Assembly: GCA_937927695.1 (NCBI GenBank)
Contig: CALBRU010000242.1
Location: forward strand, 1-12,192
Source of the DNA: an uncultured Thiomonas sp.
Lineage (GTDB): Bacteria; Pseudomonadota; Gammaproteobacteria; Burkholderiales; Burkholderiaceae_C
Direction of reading: 5' to 3'
DNA length: 12,192 bases
Part shown: piece by piece, positions 1 to 6,790 of the stretch
Position numbering within the stretch: position 1 is the stretch's first letter
How the letters are laid out: each line of letters starts with the position of its first letter
Position numbers and translations under genes: made by a program
The notes under the pieces: generated by a model
Told to the model about the DNA's origin: nothing
Seen by the model: only the letters and a program-made list of their open reading frames with translations
Databases searched by the model: none

Positions 1-337
1 TGCCCACCACCATCGCGCGCACGTCGGTGTCGCCATGGCGCACCTGCATGGTGAGGTACGTGACGTTGGCGGCTTGCGCGATGCCCGGCAGGGCAAGCAG
101 GTCGCGGTAGACGTCGTCGTAGAGGCTGGACGATTCGGCGTAGGGGCCCAGTGTGTCCTTTTGCACAACCCAAAGGTCGGCACCACTGTTGTCGAGCAGC
201 GCCTTGCCGTCATCGACCATGCCGCGGTAGACACCGGCCATGATCAGTGTCACGCCGATCAACAGGCCGAGGCCGATGCCGGTGAACACGAACTTGCCCC
301 AGGCATGCAGAATGTCGCGGCCGGCCAGACTGATCAT
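1..337 (-). CDS. ABC transporter permease, FtsX/MacB/DevC-like (partial, C-terminus outside window)
   Basis: Only the first 112 codons are present. The reading starts MISLAGRDILHAWGKFVFTG and has one clear membrane segment at about residues 15-36. A soluble periplasmic-type stretch follows (SGADLWVVQKDT, then LPGIAQAANVTYLTMQV). This order, an N-terminal helix followed by a MacB-type periplasmic domain opening with a 'GADLWVVQ' motif, is typical of permeases in DevBCA/MacB-like exporters. The ATG (337-335) overlaps the TGA of the upstream fusion-protein gene by 4 bp (ATGA), so the two are translationally coupled in one operon. The substrate cannot be told. An ATPase gene would be expected next, beyond base 1. 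I am confident of the permease class and less so of the DevC-like subtype. Confidence 0.82.
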   Translation of the reverse strand, partial: MISLAGRDILHAWGKFVFTGIGLGLLIGVTLIMAGVYRGMVDDGKALLDNSGADLWVVQKDTLGPYAESSSLYDDVYRDLLALPGIAQAANVTYLTMQVRHGDTDVRAMVVG

Positions 338-1482
338 GGCGATACTCCGGGGATGTGGTCCACGATGCTGATGTGGCTGCGCGCGCTGAGTGTGCGCTGG
401 CTGTAGACCACCACGCGTTCGCCGGTTTTCAGACCGTCGACCTGGACGTGCCCGTCGAGATCGCTGCCCAGCACCTTGACCGGGGTGAATTCCAGCTTGT
501 CGCCTGCGACGCGCCACACGCCGAGCCTGTCGTGCACGCGCTGCAGGCTGGCGTTGGGCACGGTCGGGCGCGCAGGCAGGGCAGGTAGCACGACCGTGAC
601 CTCGGCCAGCTCACCGATCGGCGGGAGCGGCTGCGGCAAGGGGTCGAACACGATCTGGGCCAGGGTCTCCTCGGTCACCGCGTCGGCCACGGGATCGACC
701 CGCAGCACCCGCCCGACCAGAGTCTGGTTCGAGCGCGAACGCAGCACGATGCGCGCCGGCAGACCGGCGGCCAGGCCGGTGGCCGTGAGCTGGTCGAAGC
801 GGGTGTCGATCCACAGGCTGTCGGGCGCGATCAGTTCGACCACCGGGGCGCCGGCGACGACCGTCGATCCGGGGTCGGCGTCGCGCGCGGTGACCAGGCC
901 GGCAGTGGGCGAAACCAGCTTGAGGTTGCTGCGCTGGGCCTGCAGCGCGGCGAGGTCGGCGCGGGCGCGCTCGACTGCATCGTGCGCCGCCTGCAGCGCG
1001 GCTTCGGCCGACTGCAGTTCCTGCTCGCGGGTGGCGAGCAGTTCCTCGGTGGTGCCGTGCGCGGCAAGCAACTGCGCATAGCGTGTCGCCTGCGTCCGGG
1101 CGAAATCGCGCTGGGCCTGCGCCTGGCGCGACTGCGCCTGGGTGCTCAGCAAGGCCGCCCGTTGCGAGCGGATGCGCTCGTCCAGATCCACCGGGTCCAT
1201 TTCGCCGAGCACCTGACCGGCACGCACCATGTCGCCGACATGTACGTCAAGACTTTTGACCCGTCCGGCGACGGTCGGGCCGACCAGAGTGGTATACCGG
1301 GCCTGTACCGTGCCGATGCCGAACAGCGCCGGATGGATCGCATGGCTTTCAACCGTGGTCACGGTGACGGGCACCGCCGCAAGCGGACCGGTGCGCAGCG
1401 CCACATAGCCCAGTAGCAAAACGAGAGGAATCAGCACCGCCAGCAATAGCAGGGTGCGGCGATTGAGGGCGGAAAAATTCAT
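334..1482 (-). CDS. HlyD-family periplasmic adaptor (membrane-fusion) protein of an ABC exporter
   Basis: This 382-residue protein should link an inner-membrane ABC exporter to the outer membrane. It has an N-terminal membrane anchor (about residues 10-30) and a first barrel-sandwich half (VAGRVKSLDVHVGDMVRAGQ, residues 71-90). A long Ala/Gln/Arg-rich coiled-coil hairpin follows (about 100-188), then the second lipoyl half (LKLVSPTAGLVTARDADPGS, about 187-206) and a beta-barrel region. Its length is normal for the family. The ATG at 1482-1480 overlaps the tetR stop (ATGA), and its own stop overlaps the permease start in the same way. The context of TetR, adaptor and permease, with no RND pump visible, favours an ABC (DevB/YbhG-like) adaptor over an RND adaptor. 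The exported substrate is unknown. Confidence 0.88.
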   Translation of the reverse strand: MNFSALNRRTLLLLAVLIPLVLLLGYVALRTGPLAAVPVTVTTVESHAIHPALFGIGTVQARYTTLVGPTVAGRVKSLDVHVGDMVRAGQVLGEMDPVDLDERIRSQRAALLSTQAQSRQAQAQRDFARTQATRYAQLLAAHGTTEELLATREQELQSAEAALQAAHDAVERARADLAALQAQRSNLKLVSPTAGLVTARDADPGSTVVAGAPVVELIAPDSLWIDTRFDQLTATGLAAGLPARIVLRSRSNQTLVGRVLRVDPVADAVTEETLAQIVFDPLPQPLPPIGELAEVTVVLPALPARPTVPNASLQRVHDRLGVWRVAGDKLEFTPVKVLGSDLDGHVQVDGLKTGERVVVYSQRTLSARSHISIVDHIPGVSP

Positions 1483-2087
1483 TTTGTGCTCCCGATACAG
1501 CGGCGATAAAGCGCAAACGCACCGGGCGCCGCGCTGCGTATGTGTTGCGGCTCGCCAGACAGCAGGGTCTGCATCACCAGGCCCTGGATGGCCCCGACGA
1601 ACATGGCGGCGGCCGCGTCTGCCTCTATGTCCTGGCTCAATTCGCCGCGCTGTTGTCCTTTGACGATGAGTTGGCGTACGCGCTTGCCATAGGCGGCCAG
1701 CAGCGTGCGGGCCGCGCGTTTTGCCGCCGTGTCCTCGGCGCGCTGGAGTTCACCGAACAACATGCGCGGCACGCCCGGGTGCTCGGCCACGAAGGCGGTA
1801 TGCGTGAGGAATACCGCTTCCAGCGCATCGAGCGCGCTGTCGTGGCTGGCGATGGCGCGATCAACCCGGGCCATCAGCCGCGTGGCGACCCATTGCATCA
1901 CCGCTTCCCAGATGGCGTCCTTGGTGGGAAAGTGGCGGAACAGCGCGCCCTGCGTCAGCCCCATGTGCTGGGCGATGGCGCTGGTGGTGATGTCGCTCGG
2001 ATTACGTTGCGCGGCCAGTTCGATGACGGATTCGACCGTGGCCTCGCGGCGTTCTTCGGCAGGCAGATGCGGGGGACGAGTATTCAA
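1479..2087 (-). CDS. TetR/AcrR-family transcriptional repressor, probable autoregulator of the export operon
   Basis: The 202-residue protein has a classic TetR N-terminal DNA-binding domain. The helix-turn-helix lies at about residues 32-54 (ITTSAIAQHMGLTQGALFRH), followed by the usual 'FPTKDAIWEAV' helix. The C-terminal part is an all-helical ligand and dimerisation domain. The reading starts at a TTG codon (2087-2085). No in-frame ATG lies between it and the upstream TAG stop, and the spacing to the HTH fits the family, so TTG is the best start, although no good ribosome-binding site precedes it. It is first in an operon with the adaptor and permease genes. An inverted repeat around the start codon is a candidate operator. 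The family usually represses its own operon and is released by a small ligand; which ligand is not visible. Confidence 0.9.
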   Translation of the reverse strand: MNTRPPHLPAEERREATVESVIELAAQRNPSDITTSAIAQHMGLTQGALFRHFPTKDAIWEAVMQWVATRLMARVDRAIASHDSALDALEAVFLTHTAFVAEHPGVPRMLFGELQRAEDTAAKRAARTLLAAYGKRVRQLIVKGQQRGELSQDIEADAAAAMFVGAIQGLVMQTLLSGEPQHIRSAAPGAFALYRRCIGSTK

Positions 2088-2122
2088 TTTGAGCGCAGAT
2101 TTAAAGTAAGTGAGTGAATACT
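2079..2122. promoter_or_regulatory. Candidate TetR operator (inverted repeat AGTATTCA ... TGAATACT)
   Basis: A perfect 8-bp inverted repeat is present: AGTATTCA at 2079-2086 and TGAATACT at 2115-2122, separated by 28 bp and flanking the tetR start region. The right arm also lies within AGTAAGTGAGTGAATACT (2105-2122), whose outer four bases are themselves inverted (AGTA/TACT). Position and symmetry suit binding of an autoregulatory TetR dimer or pair of dimers. The function is inferred; no consensus for this regulator is known to me. Confidence 0.4.
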
Positions 2123-2138
2123 AACATCATGCATCGCA

Positions 2139-2181
2139 GAAAAAACACACCAAGGTCGATGCTGATGACGCCCGGTGTGCT
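2139..2181 (-). terminator. Rho-independent terminator of the DUF2202 operon
   Basis: Read on the minus strand, GCACACC (2180-2174) pairs with GGTGTGT (2151-2145, one G-T pair) around a loop of about 22 nt. It runs straight into six T residues (2145-2140). It lies 23 bp after the DUF2202 stop codon and ends before the tetR control region, so it separates the two minus-strand operons. The loop is longer than usual, which lowers confidence slightly. Confidence 0.65.
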
Positions 2182-2203
2182 TTGTCGGGGAGGGCGACGC
2201 GGG

Positions 2204-2893
2204 TCAGACCCGGCCGGTCTCTTTCGGGCTGTTGATGATGGCGTCAAACTCCGCTTGCGTGATGTACTGCGGCGTGTAGCTGACGCCTGCCGCGGTCAAC
2301 TGCGAGACGAAGGAGCGCAGATGATTGCGTGATCCCTTCATCAGTTCGTTGAACACCAGGGCGATGTCGGCGTTGTCGGTGGCGGCGATGCGCGTCTGCA
2401 GGTCCTGAATATCCAGGTCTTCGATCGTCGCTCCCACGGTGAGCGCGGCGATCAGCGAAGTCTGGCCTTGCGCCATCAGGGCGTTGAACAACTCCTGCAC
2501 GTGCGGATCCTGGAACACGCCGGTTGCCGTTGCGGCCGCAGGATCGGGCAGGTTGTAGCGCGTCAGCAGCAGGGCCACGGCGTCCATGTGCTGCTGCTCG
2601 CTGGCGGCAATATTGCTAAACACCTTCTGTCCCCATTGCGTGTAGAGCAGTTGATAGACGTCCCGCGCGAGTTTTTCTTCTTCGCGCATGAACACCAGTG
2701 CACTGGCTTCGGTGGCCGAGAGATCCGACGGGGGGAGGGCGTCGAGCTGCGTGCTGAGAGCGGCGATGGAAGTGGCGGATGTCGCGTCGGTGCTCGCTGG
2801 TGTTGCTGCGACGGTGGAATCGCCACCGCCGCAGCCGGTGAGAGCCAGCACCGCAGCGCCGAGGGTGGTGTTGAGAAAAGTTCGGCGTTGCAT
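2204..2893 (-). CDS. DUF2202 ferritin-like protein, Tat-type lipoprotein
   Basis: The 229-residue protein begins MQRRTFLNTT, a twin-arginine type signal (RRxFL), followed by a lipobox LTGC with the lipidated Cys at residue 21. It is therefore probably exported folded and anchored as a lipoprotein. The body matches the DUF2202 ferritin-like fold. It has an acidic helix MREEEKLARDVYQLL (69-83) and an ExxH pair in SEQQHMDAV (E99, H102). Further acidic residues lie near 158-159 (IEDLDIQDL), and E183 and H191 fall in the last helix (NELMKGSRNHL). These are the residues expected to hold a di-metal centre. The biochemical role of DUF2202 is not established; metal or oxidant handling in the envelope is inference. 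A GGAGA ribosome site precedes the ATG. It is third in a run of genes for exported proteins and is followed by a terminator. Confidence 0.85.
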   Translation of the reverse strand: MQRRTFLNTTLGAAVLALTGCGGGDSTVAATPASTDATSATSIAALSTQLDALPPSDLSATEASALVFMREEEKLARDVYQLLYTQWGQKVFSNIAASEQQHMDAVALLLTRYNLPDPAAATATGVFQDPHVQELFNALMAQGQTSLIAALTVGATIEDLDIQDLQTRIAATDNADIALVFNELMKGSRNHLRSFVSQLTAAGVSYTPQYITQAEFDAIINSPKETGRV

Positions 2894-2911
2894 GTTTGGG
2901 TTCTCCGAGGG

Positions 2912-3226
2912 TTAGTTCGTCGTGGTGACAGGGGCGGCAGGGGCCGGTTGCAGCGACGGATCCTGGATGCGCTGCCGGTCACGCTGCTGCAGCTTCTGGC
3001 CCTGACCAGCGCCCTGTGCCGTGCCGCTGTTCTGATTCATGTTGCGATGCTGGTACTGGTGTTGCTGCATCTGGCCGGTTCCGGCGCCTGCTGCGGCTCC
3101 GGCACCCATGCGACCGCTCATACTGCCACCCATACCGCCACCACCCATGCCAGCGGCAAAGACGGAACCTGCAGCCCCCATGGCCACGGCAGCGGCCAGA
3201 AGACGAAGAGAAGTACGTTGTTTCAT
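2912..3226 (-). CDS. Small secreted Gly/Met/Gln-rich protein of unknown function
   Basis: The product has 104 residues. A clear Sec signal peptide (MKQRTSLRLLAAAVAMGAAG, probable cleavage after SVFA at about residue 24) is followed by a Gly/Met-rich segment (AGMGGGGMGGSMSGRMGAG). A Gln/His/Asn/Met-rich stretch comes next (GQMQQHQYQHRNMNQNSG), then a Gln-rich basic part and a Pro/Ala tail. A strong AAGGAG ribosome site lies 8 nt before the ATG. There is no recognisable domain, and the mature protein is probably disordered. Met- and His-rich periplasmic proteins often bind copper or other soft metals, but that is only a suggestion here. The gene lies 18 bp upstream of the DUF2202 gene and 30 bp after the next exported-protein gene, so the three are probably co-transcribed. 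Confidence 0.75.
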   Translation of the reverse strand: MKQRTSLRLLAAAVAMGAAGSVFAAGMGGGGMGGSMSGRMGAGAAAGAGTGQMQQHQYQHRNMNQNSGTAQGAGQGQKLQQRDRQRIQDPSLQPAPAAPVTTTN

Positions 3227-3256
3227 GATGAACTCCTTGAAGTTGAAAAACGTGAA

Positions 3257-3685
3257 TCAGCGTCGACCACGCCCACTGCCTTGTCCGCCCGCATGAGCCC
3301 CGCCACCGGCTCCGGCGCCACCACCCGCAGCAGCGCCAGCCGCTGCAGGTCTTGCGGGAGAGCCGACGGCCAGCCCGGCCATGGCTGCCGCACGCTCCAT
3401 GCGGCGTTCATAGCCCGTGCCGAAAGGGGCCTCGTTCCCATGCGGTGCTTGCAGGGCCGACAAACCCGTAGGTGCTCCGGCAACCGGGCTGTGCAGCGAT
3501 TTGCCCGCCTGGACTGCCGCGCCGGCTTCGGCCTGCCGCGCCTGATCAGCGGCGACCTGGCGTGTGGCATCGAACAAGGCGCCCGCGCTCAGAGGCTTCT
3601 GCTGCGCTTGAGCCGTCGCCAAACCCGCAAGGCTCAGACCGAGACAGACGGTCAGGCGGAGGCAAGAATGAGCGAAAGCGTGCAT
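3257..3685 (-). CDS. Secreted Ala/Gly-rich protein of unknown function
   Basis: I choose the ATG at 3685-3683, giving 142 residues, because it places a typical signal peptide at the N-terminus (MHAFAHSCLRLTVCLGLSLA, with probable cleavage after ATAQA). The frame stays open to 3790, and an ATG at 3727 would add 14 residues without a better ribosome site. The mature part contains an Ala/Gln-rich helix-prone region (LFDATRQVAADQARQAEAGA). It ends in a Gly/Ala-rich low-complexity tail finishing GSGRGRR. No known domain is visible. As the first gene of the minus-strand trio and divergent from the response regulator, it is a likely direct target of that regulator. Expression of the protein is supported by gene order and signal peptide only. 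Confidence 0.62.
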   Translation of the reverse strand: MHAFAHSCLRLTVCLGLSLAGLATAQAQQKPLSAGALFDATRQVAADQARQAEAGAAVQAGKSLHSPVAGAPTGLSALQAPHGNEAPFGTGYERRMERAAAMAGLAVGSPARPAAAGAAAGGGAGAGGGAHAGGQGSGRGRR

Positions 3686-3781
3686 GGCGGTACGGACAAA
3701 GCAGTGGTTGTGGTCGATGGGTGACATGTTTCGATGGCGAGGTTGCGCCTGGATGTCTTGCACGAGGCGTTGTATTCCCCT

Positions 3782-3803
3782 GCGTATCACTTTGTTTCAC
3801 TCC
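3782..3803. promoter_or_regulatory. Candidate response-regulator box: TCACT direct repeats at 10-bp spacing
   Basis: TCACT occurs at 3787-3791 and again at 3797-3801, one helical turn apart, in the 165-bp gap between the divergent exported-protein operon and the OmpR-type regulator gene. OmpR-family dimers bind direct repeats with 10-11 bp periodicity, so this is a reasonable candidate site for auto- and target regulation. Only two short repeats are seen, so this is tentative. Confidence 0.3.
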
Positions 3804-3830
3804 ATGTCGGCCGACGCCGCCAGCCCCTTG

Positions 3831-3845
3831 GAAGTCCTAGACTTC
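3831..3845. promoter_or_regulatory. Palindrome GAAGTC-CTA-GACTTC next to the regulator start codon
   Basis: This perfect inverted repeat has 6-bp arms and a 3-bp centre and ends 5 bp before the ATG at 3851. If transcribed, it would form a small hairpin over the place where a ribosome site should be, and no good Shine-Dalgarno sequence is otherwise seen. It could equally be a protein-binding palindrome. The symmetry is observed; the function is not known. Confidence 0.35.
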
Positions 3846-3850
3846 GGGCC

Positions 3851-4588
3851 ATGAATTCACCTGCTCCCAGTCAGCGCATTCTGGTGGTCGATGACGACCC
3901 GGAATTGCGCGCCATGCTGCGTGATTACCTCACCGGTAATGGCTTTGTGGTCGATCTGGCTGCTCATGGCGACGCCATGCGCGCCTGTCTGGCGCAGCAA
4001 ATGCCGCACGCAGTCATCCTCGACCTGATGCTGCCTGGAGAGGACGGGCTGGCGCTGGCGCGTGAACTGCGGCGCAGCAGTGATCTGCCCATCCTTATGC
4101 TTTCCGCACGCGGCGAAGAGATTGACCGGGTGATCGGGCTGGAGGTCGGGGCCGATGACTATCTGCCCAAACCTTTCAGCCCCCGCGAGTTGCTGGCTCG
4201 TCTGCGCGCCTTGTTGCGCCGGGCGCAGCCGATCTCTGCGGGGGATTTGCCGCCCGCGTCCAAACCGGCAGAACAGGCGGTGCGGTTCGGCCCCTTCTTG
4301 CTCGATGCCGCAGCATTTCGCTTGTTGCGTGACGGGCAGGATGTGGGATTGAGCGTGGCCGAATTCACTTTGTTGCAGGCCTTGGCCGCGCATCCCAACC
4401 GCGTGCTCAGCCGCGATCAACTCATCGACTGGCTCAAAGGCTATGAGCGCGATGCCTTCGATCGCAGCATCGACGTGCGCGTCGCTCGCCTGCGTCGCAA
4501 GATCGAAGATGATCCGGCCCATCCGGTTTACGTTCGCACCATCCGGGGTCGGGGGTACCTGTTCAATCCGTCAGGTGTAGGCACCTGA
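3851..4588 (+). CDS. OmpR/PhoB-family response regulator
   Basis: The product has 245 residues. The N-terminal receiver domain has the acidic pair D14/D15 (ILVVDDDPEL), phospho-acceptor D58 (AVILDLMLPGEDG), the switch residue S85 (ILMLSARGEE) and K107 (DDYLPKPFSP). A linker leads to a winged-helix DNA-binding domain of OmpR type (about 145-238). That domain contains LSVAEFTLLQAL, the recognition helix region FDRSIDVRVARLRRKIEDD, and the closing YVRTIRGRGYLF hairpin. The frame is open further upstream to 3734, but the ATG at 3851 gives the standard family N-terminus. The histidine kinase starts 26 bp downstream. The domain set is complete, so it should be functional. The signal and regulon are unknown; the divergent exported-protein genes are the obvious candidates. 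Confidence 0.95.
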   Translation: MNSPAPSQRILVVDDDPELRAMLRDYLTGNGFVVDLAAHGDAMRACLAQQMPHAVILDLMLPGEDGLALARELRRSSDLPILMLSARGEEIDRVIGLEVGADDYLPKPFSPRELLARLRALLRRAQPISAGDLPPASKPAEQAVRFGPFLLDAAAFRLLRDGQDVGLSVAEFTLLQALAAHPNRVLSRDQLIDWLKGYERDAFDRSIDVRVARLRRKIEDDPAHPVYVRTIRGRGYLFNPSGVGT

Positions 4589-4614
4589 CCCCACTTCAGG
4601 CGACCCGACCGTTC

Positions 4615-5985
4615 ATGCAGCCCACTGCAAGCCTGAGCGAAACCGGACAGCGCAGGCGCACGCTGCGGCAGCAGACGTTGCGGGCCATGCTGGTACTGGT
4701 GTTGGCCTTGGAGCTGGCATTTGCCGGGGTCGCGCTGCTGTTCGTGCTCAAGCCCATGGCGCAGCGCTCGGCAGACGATCTCGCGGGTCTCATGGTGCTG
4801 TCCGCGCAAACCTGGGCAGAGCTGCCCCCGCAAACCCGACCGGCGTTTCAGCAAGAGCTGCACAACCGCTATCGCCTCAGCCTGCTACCCGGCATGCAGC
4901 CTCCTGCCGACGACGGCGTGACGCACGGGCTTTACATCGGCTTTGTTGAACAGTCGCTGCAGCAACGCATCGGGCATGCGGTGTATTTCCGTCGGCAGAC
5001 CGACGCGCAGGGCCACATCTGGCTCTGGACCAGCATTCCCGCAGGCGGGCGCGACATCGGCGTGGGGTTCGATACCCGTCGCATTCAGACGCAACCCATC
5101 CGAGCCCTGTTGATCGGTCTCGCCCTGACCTTGCCGCTGTCGTTTCTGCTGGCCTTGTGGTGGGCGCGGCGCATTTCGCGGCCGCTGGTGTCCATGGAGC
5201 AGGCCGCCGCCGGGCTGGCGCGCGGCGACACTCCGCAGCGTTTGCCGCAGTCGGGGCCGCGTGAAATCGCCAACCTTGCGGCACATTTCAATCAAATGGC
5301 CGAACGTATCGACGCCTTGCTGCAGGCGCGCACGACGTTGCTTGTCGGCGTATCGCACGATCTGCGCTCGCCTCTGGCGCGCATCCGTCTGGCGCTGGAA
5401 CTGCAACGCATGGCGCCCACCCCCGAACGGCTCGACCAGATCGAGCGCGATGTTCTGGCGATGGACCGGCTGATCGGCGAGGTGCTTCAACTCGCTCGCG
5501 GTCTGCGAGCGCAAGCCGCAGAAGACCTCGTCTTGAAGCCCTGGTTGCAAGAACGACTGCAGATGCACGATGAATGGGCGACATCACGCGGCGCAACCCT
5601 CGGCGTGCAATGTCCGGACGATCTGCACGCGTGGGTGGATGCCGCAGCCTTGCAGCGCGTGGTGGACAATTTTCTGACCAACGCGGTGCACTACGCCGCA
5701 GGCCCCATCACCTTGCAGGCGGGGCCGGGCAGTTCACCCGGCCGGGTGCGTATTGCCGTGCTTGACCGCGGCCCCGGTATTCCCGCCGATCAGCTCGACG
5801 CGGTATTTGCGCCCTTCACCCGGCTCGATTCCGCCCGCACGCCGGGGCACGGCTCCGGCCTGGGTCTGGCCATCGCAAGGCAATTGGCGCAGCAGCACGG
5901 CTGGGAGGTTGGGCTGCAGCAGCGTGACGGCGGGGGGCTGATCGCCTGGGTGGAGGCGCCGGTGTCGTCCATTCATTCAGTCTGA
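4615..5985 (+). CDS. EnvZ-like sensor histidine kinase, partner of the upstream regulator
   Basis: The 456-residue inner-membrane protein has two transmembrane helices (about 23-45 and 163-184) enclosing a periplasmic sensor region of about 117 residues. A HAMP domain follows (RRISRPLVSMEQAAAGLARG onwards, about 185-238). The H-box is GVSHDLRSPLARIRLALEL with phospho-accepting H248. The N-box is VVDNFLTNAVHYA (349-361), G1 is DRGPGIP (384-390) and G2 is GHGSGLGLAIA (411-421). All catalytic boxes are intact. The periplasmic domain has no motif I can match, so the stimulus is unknown. It lies 26 bp after the response-regulator gene on the same strand, the usual operon arrangement for a cognate pair. 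The last 9 bp overlap a small convergent gene. Confidence 0.95.
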   Translation: MQPTASLSETGQRRRTLRQQTLRAMLVLVLALELAFAGVALLFVLKPMAQRSADDLAGLMVLSAQTWAELPPQTRPAFQQELHNRYRLSLLPGMQPPADDGVTHGLYIGFVEQSLQQRIGHAVYFRRQTDAQGHIWLWTSIPAGGRDIGVGFDTRRIQTQPIRALLIGLALTLPLSFLLALWWARRISRPLVSMEQAAAGLARGDTPQRLPQSGPREIANLAAHFNQMAERIDALLQARTTLLVGVSHDLRSPLARIRLALELQRMAPTPERLDQIERDVLAMDRLIGEVLQLARGLRAQAAEDLVLKPWLQERLQMHDEWATSRGATLGVQCPDDLHAWVDAAALQRVVDNFLTNAVHYAAGPITLQAGPGSSPGRVRIAVLDRGPGIPADQLDAVFAPFTRLDSARTPGHGSGLGLAIARQLAQQHGWEVGLQQRDGGGLIAWVEAPVSSIHSV

Positions 5986-6111
5986 AGGGGGTTTGGCGGT
6001 GCGTTTGCGACGCCGAACCCGCCACAGCGTCCAGATGACCAGCGCGATCGCAATGCCACCGTAGATGTAGAGCAGAAGATCGACATGGGCGGCGAACCAG
6101 TTGGAGTTCAT
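5977..6111 (-). CDS. Small single-pass membrane protein (44 aa), unknown function
   Basis: On the minus strand, ATG 6111-6109 opens a 44-codon frame ending with TGA at 5979-5977. It begins MNSNWFAAHVDLLLYIYGGI and continues AIALVIWTLWRVRRRKRTAK before ending PPSD. This is one hydrophobic helix (about residues 12-30) followed by a strongly basic cytoplasmic tail, as expected from the positive-inside rule. An AGGAAA ribosome site lies 8 nt upstream. It is convergent with the histidine kinase (9-bp overlap) and divergent from pgsA. Helix, charge pattern and ribosome site together make a real gene likely, though no homologue is recognised. It might interact with the kinase or another membrane complex, but nothing here proves that. 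Confidence 0.6.
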   Translation of the reverse strand: MNSNWFAAHVDLLLYIYGGIAIALVIWTLWRVRRRKRTAKPPSD

Positions 6112-6211
6112 GAAGTCAGTTTCCTGTCGCGGCAAGGATGAGCCAGGGCATTCACCCTATCATGCCGCTCATCGACGCAGCCATTTTCCGAACTTCGCAT
6201 TCTCTACTTCC

Positions 6212-6790
6212 ATGTCTTTGCGTGCGCTCAATCTACCAACGCTGCTCACTTGGGCGCGCGTGGCGGCCATTCCGTTGGTCGTCGGGGTGTATTTCCTGCC
6301 AACCGACTGGATGACCCTGCCCGAGCGCAACCTCATCGCGACCATTCTGTTCATTCTCAGCGCCATCACCGACTGGCTCGACGGCTATCTGGCGCGCAAA
6401 TGGAACCAGACCTCCGCATTCGGCGCCTTTCTCGACCCGGTGGCCGACAAGCTGATGGTCTCTGCGGCCCTGCTCATCCTGCTGCAGCTCGGGCGCGTCG
6501 ATGCCCTGGTGACCCTCATCATCATTGGCCGTGAAATCGCCATCTCCGCGCTGCGCGAATGGATGGCGCAGATTGGTCAGTCGCGTCGGGTGGCGGTGAG
6601 CTATGTCGGCAAGGTCAAGACGGCCGTGCAGATGGTGGCCATCCCCTTTTTGCTATACGGCGGAACCCTATTCGGCGTGGTGGACACGGTGCTGATTGGC
6701 CAGTGGCTGATCTGGGCGGCGGCAGTGCTCACACTTTGGTCCATGCTGTATTACTTCCGCATTGCTCTGGCGGGGATGAAATTGACGTGA
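6212..6790 (+). CDS. pgsA: CDP-diacylglycerol--glycerol-3-phosphate 3-phosphatidyltransferase (phosphatidylglycerophosphate synthase)
   Basis: This 192-residue integral membrane enzyme makes phosphatidylglycerophosphate from CDP-diacylglycerol and glycerol-3-phosphate, the committed step to phosphatidylglycerol and cardiolipin. The CDP-alcohol phosphotransferase signature DGxxARxxxxxxxxGxxxDxxxD is complete (D57, G58, A61, R62, G71, D75, D79 in DWLDGYLARK and FGAFLDPVADK). The N-terminus MSLRALNLPTLLTWARVAAI matches bacterial PgsA (NIPTLLTxxR). I therefore choose the ATG at 6212 over the upstream open frame, even though no Shine-Dalgarno is evident. Several hydrophobic helices follow. Its TGA overlaps the GTG start of the EamA gene. 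Confidence 0.95.
   Translation: MSLRALNLPTLLTWARVAAIPLVVGVYFLPTDWMTLPERNLIATILFILSAITDWLDGYLARKWNQTSAFGAFLDPVADKLMVSAALLILLQLGRVDALVTLIIIGREIAISALREWMAQIGQSRRVAVSYVGKVKTAVQMVAIPFLLYGGTLFGVVDTVLIGQWLIWAAAVLTLWSMLYYFRIALAGMKLT

Noticed and set aside
476..1081. Plus-strand frame of 201 codons over the HlyD gene
   Set aside because: It is Ser/Arg/Ala-rich, has no domain, and lies antisense to a clear membrane-fusion protein.
2468..3724. Long plus-strand open frame of 418 codons opposite the three exported-protein genes
   Set aside because: The minus strand has three frames with signal peptides, ribosome sites, a lipobox, a recognisable DUF2202 domain and a terminator. The plus frame has biased Cys/His/Arg/Gly composition, no domain and no ribosome site, as expected of an antisense shadow in GC-rich DNA.
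3734..3850. Extension of the response regulator to an upstream ATG at 3734
   Set aside because: It would add 39 residues before the standard receiver-domain start and would contain the putative regulatory repeats; ATG 3851 gives the family-typical N-terminus.
6101..6211. Upstream extension of pgsA (extra 37 residues)
   Set aside because: The extension has no hydrophobic or family-like sequence. The protein from 6212 begins as known PgsA proteins do. The region is the divergent control and start of the small minus-strand gene.
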